A stretch of DNA of 64,000 nucleotides, taken from positions 868,001 to 932,000 of the forward strand of contig CP064988.1 of the NCBI GenBank assembly GCA_016699855.1. Reading direction: 5' to 3'. Positions within the stretch are counted from its first letter, which is position 1; every line of letters begins with the position of its first letter. The stretch comes from Rhodospirillales bacterium. GTDB taxonomy: Bacteria > Pseudomonadota > Alphaproteobacteria > Reyranellales > Reyranellaceae. A program made the translations under genes and the position numbers. Below the pieces are notes generated by a model. It was not told the DNA's origin and did not search any database. It worked only from the letters and a program-made list of their open reading frames with translations. Of this stretch, positions 61,548 through 64,000 are shown in pieces.

Positions 61548-62828
61548 ATGCACGACATCAAATCCATCCGCGACAACCCCGGCGCGTTCGACGCCGGACT
61601 GAAACGCCGCGGCCTCGCGCCGCTGGCCGCCGAGCTGCTGGCCATCGACCAGCGCCGCCGCGCCGCCATCACCGAGAGCGAGCAGACGCAGGCGAAGCGC
61701 CGCGCGCTGTCGAAGCAGATCGGCGCCGCCCGCGGCAAAGGCGAGAACGCCGACACGCTGATGGCCGAGGTCGCCGCGCTCGACGCCACCCAGAAGGCGG
61801 CCGAGGCCGCGGCGGCGGAGGCCGGCAAGGCGCTCGACGACCAGCTCGCCGCGCTGCCCAACCTGCCCGACGACGCCGCGCCCGACGGCAAGGACGAGCA
61901 CGACAACGCGCTGGTGCGCCGGGTCGGCGATCCGCGCAATTTTGCCTTCGCGCCGAAGGACCACGTCGCCATCGGCGAGGCCCTGGGCATGATGGATTTC
62001 GCCGCCGCCGCGAAGCTATCGGGCGCGCGCTTCGTCGTGCTCAAGGGCGCGCTGGCGCGGCTGGAGCGGGCCCTGGCCCAGTTCATGCTCGACCTGCACA
62101 CCGGCGAGAACGGCTACACCGAGATCAACCCGCCCTTCCTGGTGAAGGACGCCGCCGTCTACGGCACCGGCAGCCTGCCGAAATTCGCCGAGGACCTGTT
62201 CGGCACCACCAACGGCTACTGGCTGATCCCGACCGCCGAGGTGCCGCTGAGCAACCTCGTCAACGACAGCGTGGTCGAGGAGAAGGCGCTGCCGATGCGG
62301 CTGACGGCGTGGACGCCGTGCTTCCGCTCCGAGGCGGGATCGGCCGGCCGCGACACCCGCGGCATGATCCGCATGCACCAGTTTCCCAAGGTCGAGCTGG
62401 TGTCGATCACGACGCCGGAGGAGTCCGAGGCCGAGCACCTGCGCATGACCGCCTGCGCCGAGGGCGTGCTGACGAAGCTCGGCCTGCCGTTCCGCACCGT
62501 CATGCTGTGCACCGGCGACATGGGCTTCGCCGCGCGCAAGACCTACGACATCGAGGTCTGGCTGCCGGGGCAGAACGCCTACCGCGAGATCTCGAGCTGC
62601 TCCAACTGCGGCGACTTCCAGGCGCGACGCATGAACGCCCGCTACCGGCCGAGGGAAGGCAAGGGCACGCGGTTCCTGCACACGCTCAACGGCTCCGGCC
62701 TCGCCGTCGGCCGCGCGCTGGTCGCGGTGCTGGAGAACTACCAGAACGAGGACGGCAGCGTGGCCGTCCCCGACGCGCTGCGCCCCTACATGGGCGGCCT
62801 CGACACCATCCGCGCGCCGGGCGCGTAG
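61548..62828 (+). CDS. serS: Seryl-tRNA synthetase
   Basis: A 426-residue class II aminoacyl-tRNA synthetase. The N-terminal coiled-coil arm (about 30-100) binds tRNA-Ser. Motif 2 (FRSEAGSAGRDTRGMIRMHQF) and motif 3 (LNGSGLAVGRALVAVLENYQ) are intact, with TAEVPLSNL between. The ATG at 61548 gives the canonical MHDIKSIRDNPGAFDAGL start. Ten bases separate it from surE. Confidence 0.97.
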   Translation: MHDIKSIRDNPGAFDAGLKRRGLAPLAAELLAIDQRRRAAITESEQTQAKRRALSKQIGAARGKGENADTLMAEVAALDATQKAAEAAAAEAGKALDDQLAALPNLPDDAAPDGKDEHDNALVRRVGDPRNFAFAPKDHVAIGEALGMMDFAAAAKLSGARFVVLKGALARLERALAQFMLDLHTGENGYTEINPPFLVKDAAVYGTGSLPKFAEDLFGTTNGYWLIPTAEVPLSNLVNDSVVEEKALPMRLTAWTPCFRSEAGSAGRDTRGMIRMHQFPKVELVSITTPEESEAEHLRMTACAEGVLTKLGLPFRTVMLCTGDMGFAARKTYDIEVWLPGQNAYREISSCSNCGDFQARRMNARYRPREGKGTRFLHTLNGSGLAVGRALVAVLENYQNEDGSVAVPDALRPYMGGLDTIRAPGA

Positions 62829-62838
62829 GGAACCGCAG

Positions 62839-63627
62839 ATGACCTTCGCGCCGCTCGACCCGACGGGGGTCCGCATCCTCGTCACCAACGACGACGGCAT
62901 CAACGCGCCGGGGCTGGAGGCGCTCGGCGAGATCGCGCACGCGCTGAGCGACGACGTCTGGATCGTGGCGCCGGAAGCCAACCAGAGCGGCGCCGGCCAC
63001 TCGCTGTCGCTGTCGACGCCGATCCGCGCCCGCGAGGTCAATGAGCGCAAATTCGCCATCGAGGGCACGCCGACGGACTGCGTGCTGTTCGGCGTGCGCC
63101 ACCTGCTGCGCGGCCGCGAGCCGACCCTGGTGCTGTCGGGCGTCAACCGCGGCGCCAACATGGCCGACGACGTCACCTACTCCGGCACCATCGCCGGCGC
63201 GATGGAGGGCTGCCTGCTGGGCTTCCGCTCGATCGCGATGAGCCAGGTCTACACCGCGCCGCATCCGGTCAAGTGGGCGACCGCGACGCACCACGGTCCC
63301 GACGTGATCCGCAAGGTGCTGTCGGTCGAGTGGCCGCGCGAATGCCTGCTGAACGTCAACTTCCCCGACGTGGTGGCGTCGTCGGTCACCGGCGTGGTCG
63401 CGACGCGGCAGGGCAAGCGCGGCTTCGGCGGCGGCGTCGAAGAGCGCGCCGATCCGCGCGGCGGCGCCTACTACTGGATCGTCTACCGGCCCGACGAGCC
63501 GCTCACCACCGAGGGCAACGACATCGGCGCGGTGCGCGCCGGGGCGGTGTCGGTGACGCCGCTGCATCTCGACCTGACGCACGAATCGATGCGGCGGCGC
63601 CTGCGCGACGCCTTCGGGCACGATTGA
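62839..63627 (+). CDS. surE: 5'/3'-nucleotidase SurE
   Basis: A 262-residue metal-dependent survival phosphatase acting on nucleoside monophosphates. Family motifs: ILVTNDDGINAPGLEAL (metal Asp pair), VVAPEANQSGAGHSLS-like (IVAPEANQSGAGHSLS), EGTPTDCV, LVLSGVNRGANMADDVTYSGT. Full length. It commonly sits beside pcm, as here. Confidence 0.96.
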   Translation: MTFAPLDPTGVRILVTNDDGINAPGLEALGEIAHALSDDVWIVAPEANQSGAGHSLSLSTPIRAREVNERKFAIEGTPTDCVLFGVRHLLRGREPTLVLSGVNRGANMADDVTYSGTIAGAMEGCLLGFRSIAMSQVYTAPHPVKWATATHHGPDVIRKVLSVEWPRECLLNVNFPDVVASSVTGVVATRQGKRGFGGGVEERADPRGGAYYWIVYRPDEPLTTEGNDIGAVRAGAVSVTPLHLDLTHESMRRRLRDAFGHD

Positions 63628-63640
63628 GGCCGGACGCGGG

Positions 63641-64000
63641 ATGTCCAGCGCCGCCAAGCAGCGTCTGATCGCCGAGTTGCGCCGGGGCGGCGTGACCGAC
63701 GAGCGCGTGCTGGCCGTGATGACCGCGATCCCGCGCGAGGCGTTCGTGACGCCGACCTTCGTCGAGCGCGCCTACGACAACATGGCGCTGCCGATCGGCT
63801 TCGGCCAGACCATCAGCCAGCCGCTGGTGGTGGCGGCGATGACGCAGGCGCTCGACGTCGGCGAGCGCATGAAGGTGCTGGAGATCGGCACCGGCTCGGG
63901 CTACCAGGCCGCGATCCTCGCCAAGCTCTGCCGCCGGCTGTTCACGGTCGAGCGCTACAAGGCGCTGTCGAAGGACGCCGAAAAGCGCCTGCTCGACCTG
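63641..64000 (+). CDS. pcm: Protein-L-isoaspartate O-methyltransferase (cut by window edge)
   Basis: The first 120 codons of a repair methyltransferase that acts on isoaspartyl residues in aged proteins. Seen: MSSAAKQRLIAELRRGGVTD, VMTAIPREAFV, YDNMALPIGFGQTISQP and the SAM loop VLEIGTGSGYQAAILA. The start lies 13 bp after surE with a weak GGACG upstream. The rest lies beyond the window. Confidence 0.93.
   Translation, partial: MSSAAKQRLIAELRRGGVTDERVLAVMTAIPREAFVTPTFVERAYDNMALPIGFGQTISQPLVVAAMTQALDVGERMKVLEIGTGSGYQAAILAKLCRRLFTVERYKALSKDAEKRLLDL

Overview
This window is chromosomal DNA of a high-GC bacterium, most likely an Alphaproteobacterium. The pointers are a run of alphaproteobacterial housekeeping neighbours (murA, a DUF2948 gene, hisG, hisD, a UPF0262 gene, a low-molecular-weight phosphatase, infA, maf, a ribonuclease G/E gene and yacG), a DUF4169 gene, a gltB-gltD pair followed by a ribbon-helix-helix gene, and a tatC-serS-surE-pcm run. 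The order or genus cannot be fixed from the sequence. I see no insertion sequence, prophage, CRISPR array or plasmid gene.

Layout. Positions 78-7518 (minus strand) hold cell-envelope genes: an octaheme cytochrome fused to HEAT/TPR repeats, a large MscS-type channel, a small outer-membrane barrel and a DUF1254/DUF1214 protein. A membrane-bound adenylate cyclase follows on the plus strand (7784-9913). Then comes another minus-strand envelope block: a bestrophin-like membrane protein, an OmpA-family protein with a terminator, a DUF3313 lipoprotein, a DUF2950 protein and a DUF3300 protein. A divergent patatin lipoprotein and a three-gene ABC exporter (adaptor, permease, ATPase; 17163-20345) occupy the plus strand. 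tRNA-Phe(GAA) and an amidohydrolase gene follow.

Positions 21906-30617 form a tightly packed 13-gene minus-strand cluster running from a small basic protein and dcd to yacG. It covers nucleotide, cell-wall, histidine and quinone synthesis, translation initiation, Maf and RNase G. The plus-strand stretch 30682-34057 carries hydrolase-type genes (a haloalkane dehalogenase-like enzyme, an alpha/beta hydrolase and a VOC protein). An AT-rich island (about 34136-34338) precedes an unknown secreted protein. typA and gltB-gltD-RHH are divergent at 37330-37658. A giant AsmA protein, a DUF4169 gene and two tandem GNAT genes follow.

Positions 48373-57990 form an eight-gene minus-strand directon of catabolic character: class III aminotransferase, thiolase, secreted Cys-rich protein, SDR, class III cyclase, HxlR regulator, GMC oxidoreductase and an unusual methyltransferase. 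A stand-alone Lrp/AsnC effector-type domain and a DEAD-box RNA helicase come next. The window ends with tatC-serS-surE-pcm (pcm is cut by the edge).

Several genes are broken in this sequence by single-base changes that look like homopolymer miscalls: gltB (two sites), the thiolase gene, the DUF2950 gene and possibly the 3' end of the DUF3300 gene. In gltB, the thiolase and DUF2950, inserting one base per site restores a full-length, family-typical protein. The simplest reading is sequencing or assembly error, and I annotate these as genes rather than decayed remnants.

The most unusual signals are: two DxDxDG calcium-loop-like motifs in the tail of the DEAD-box helicase; a methyltransferase with hydrolase-like segments lacking a nucleophile motif; a tatC gene with no tatA or tatB beside it; a nucleotide cyclase embedded in a beta-oxidation-like directon; the DUF3300/DUF2950/DUF3313 envelope set; and the AT-rich promoter island.
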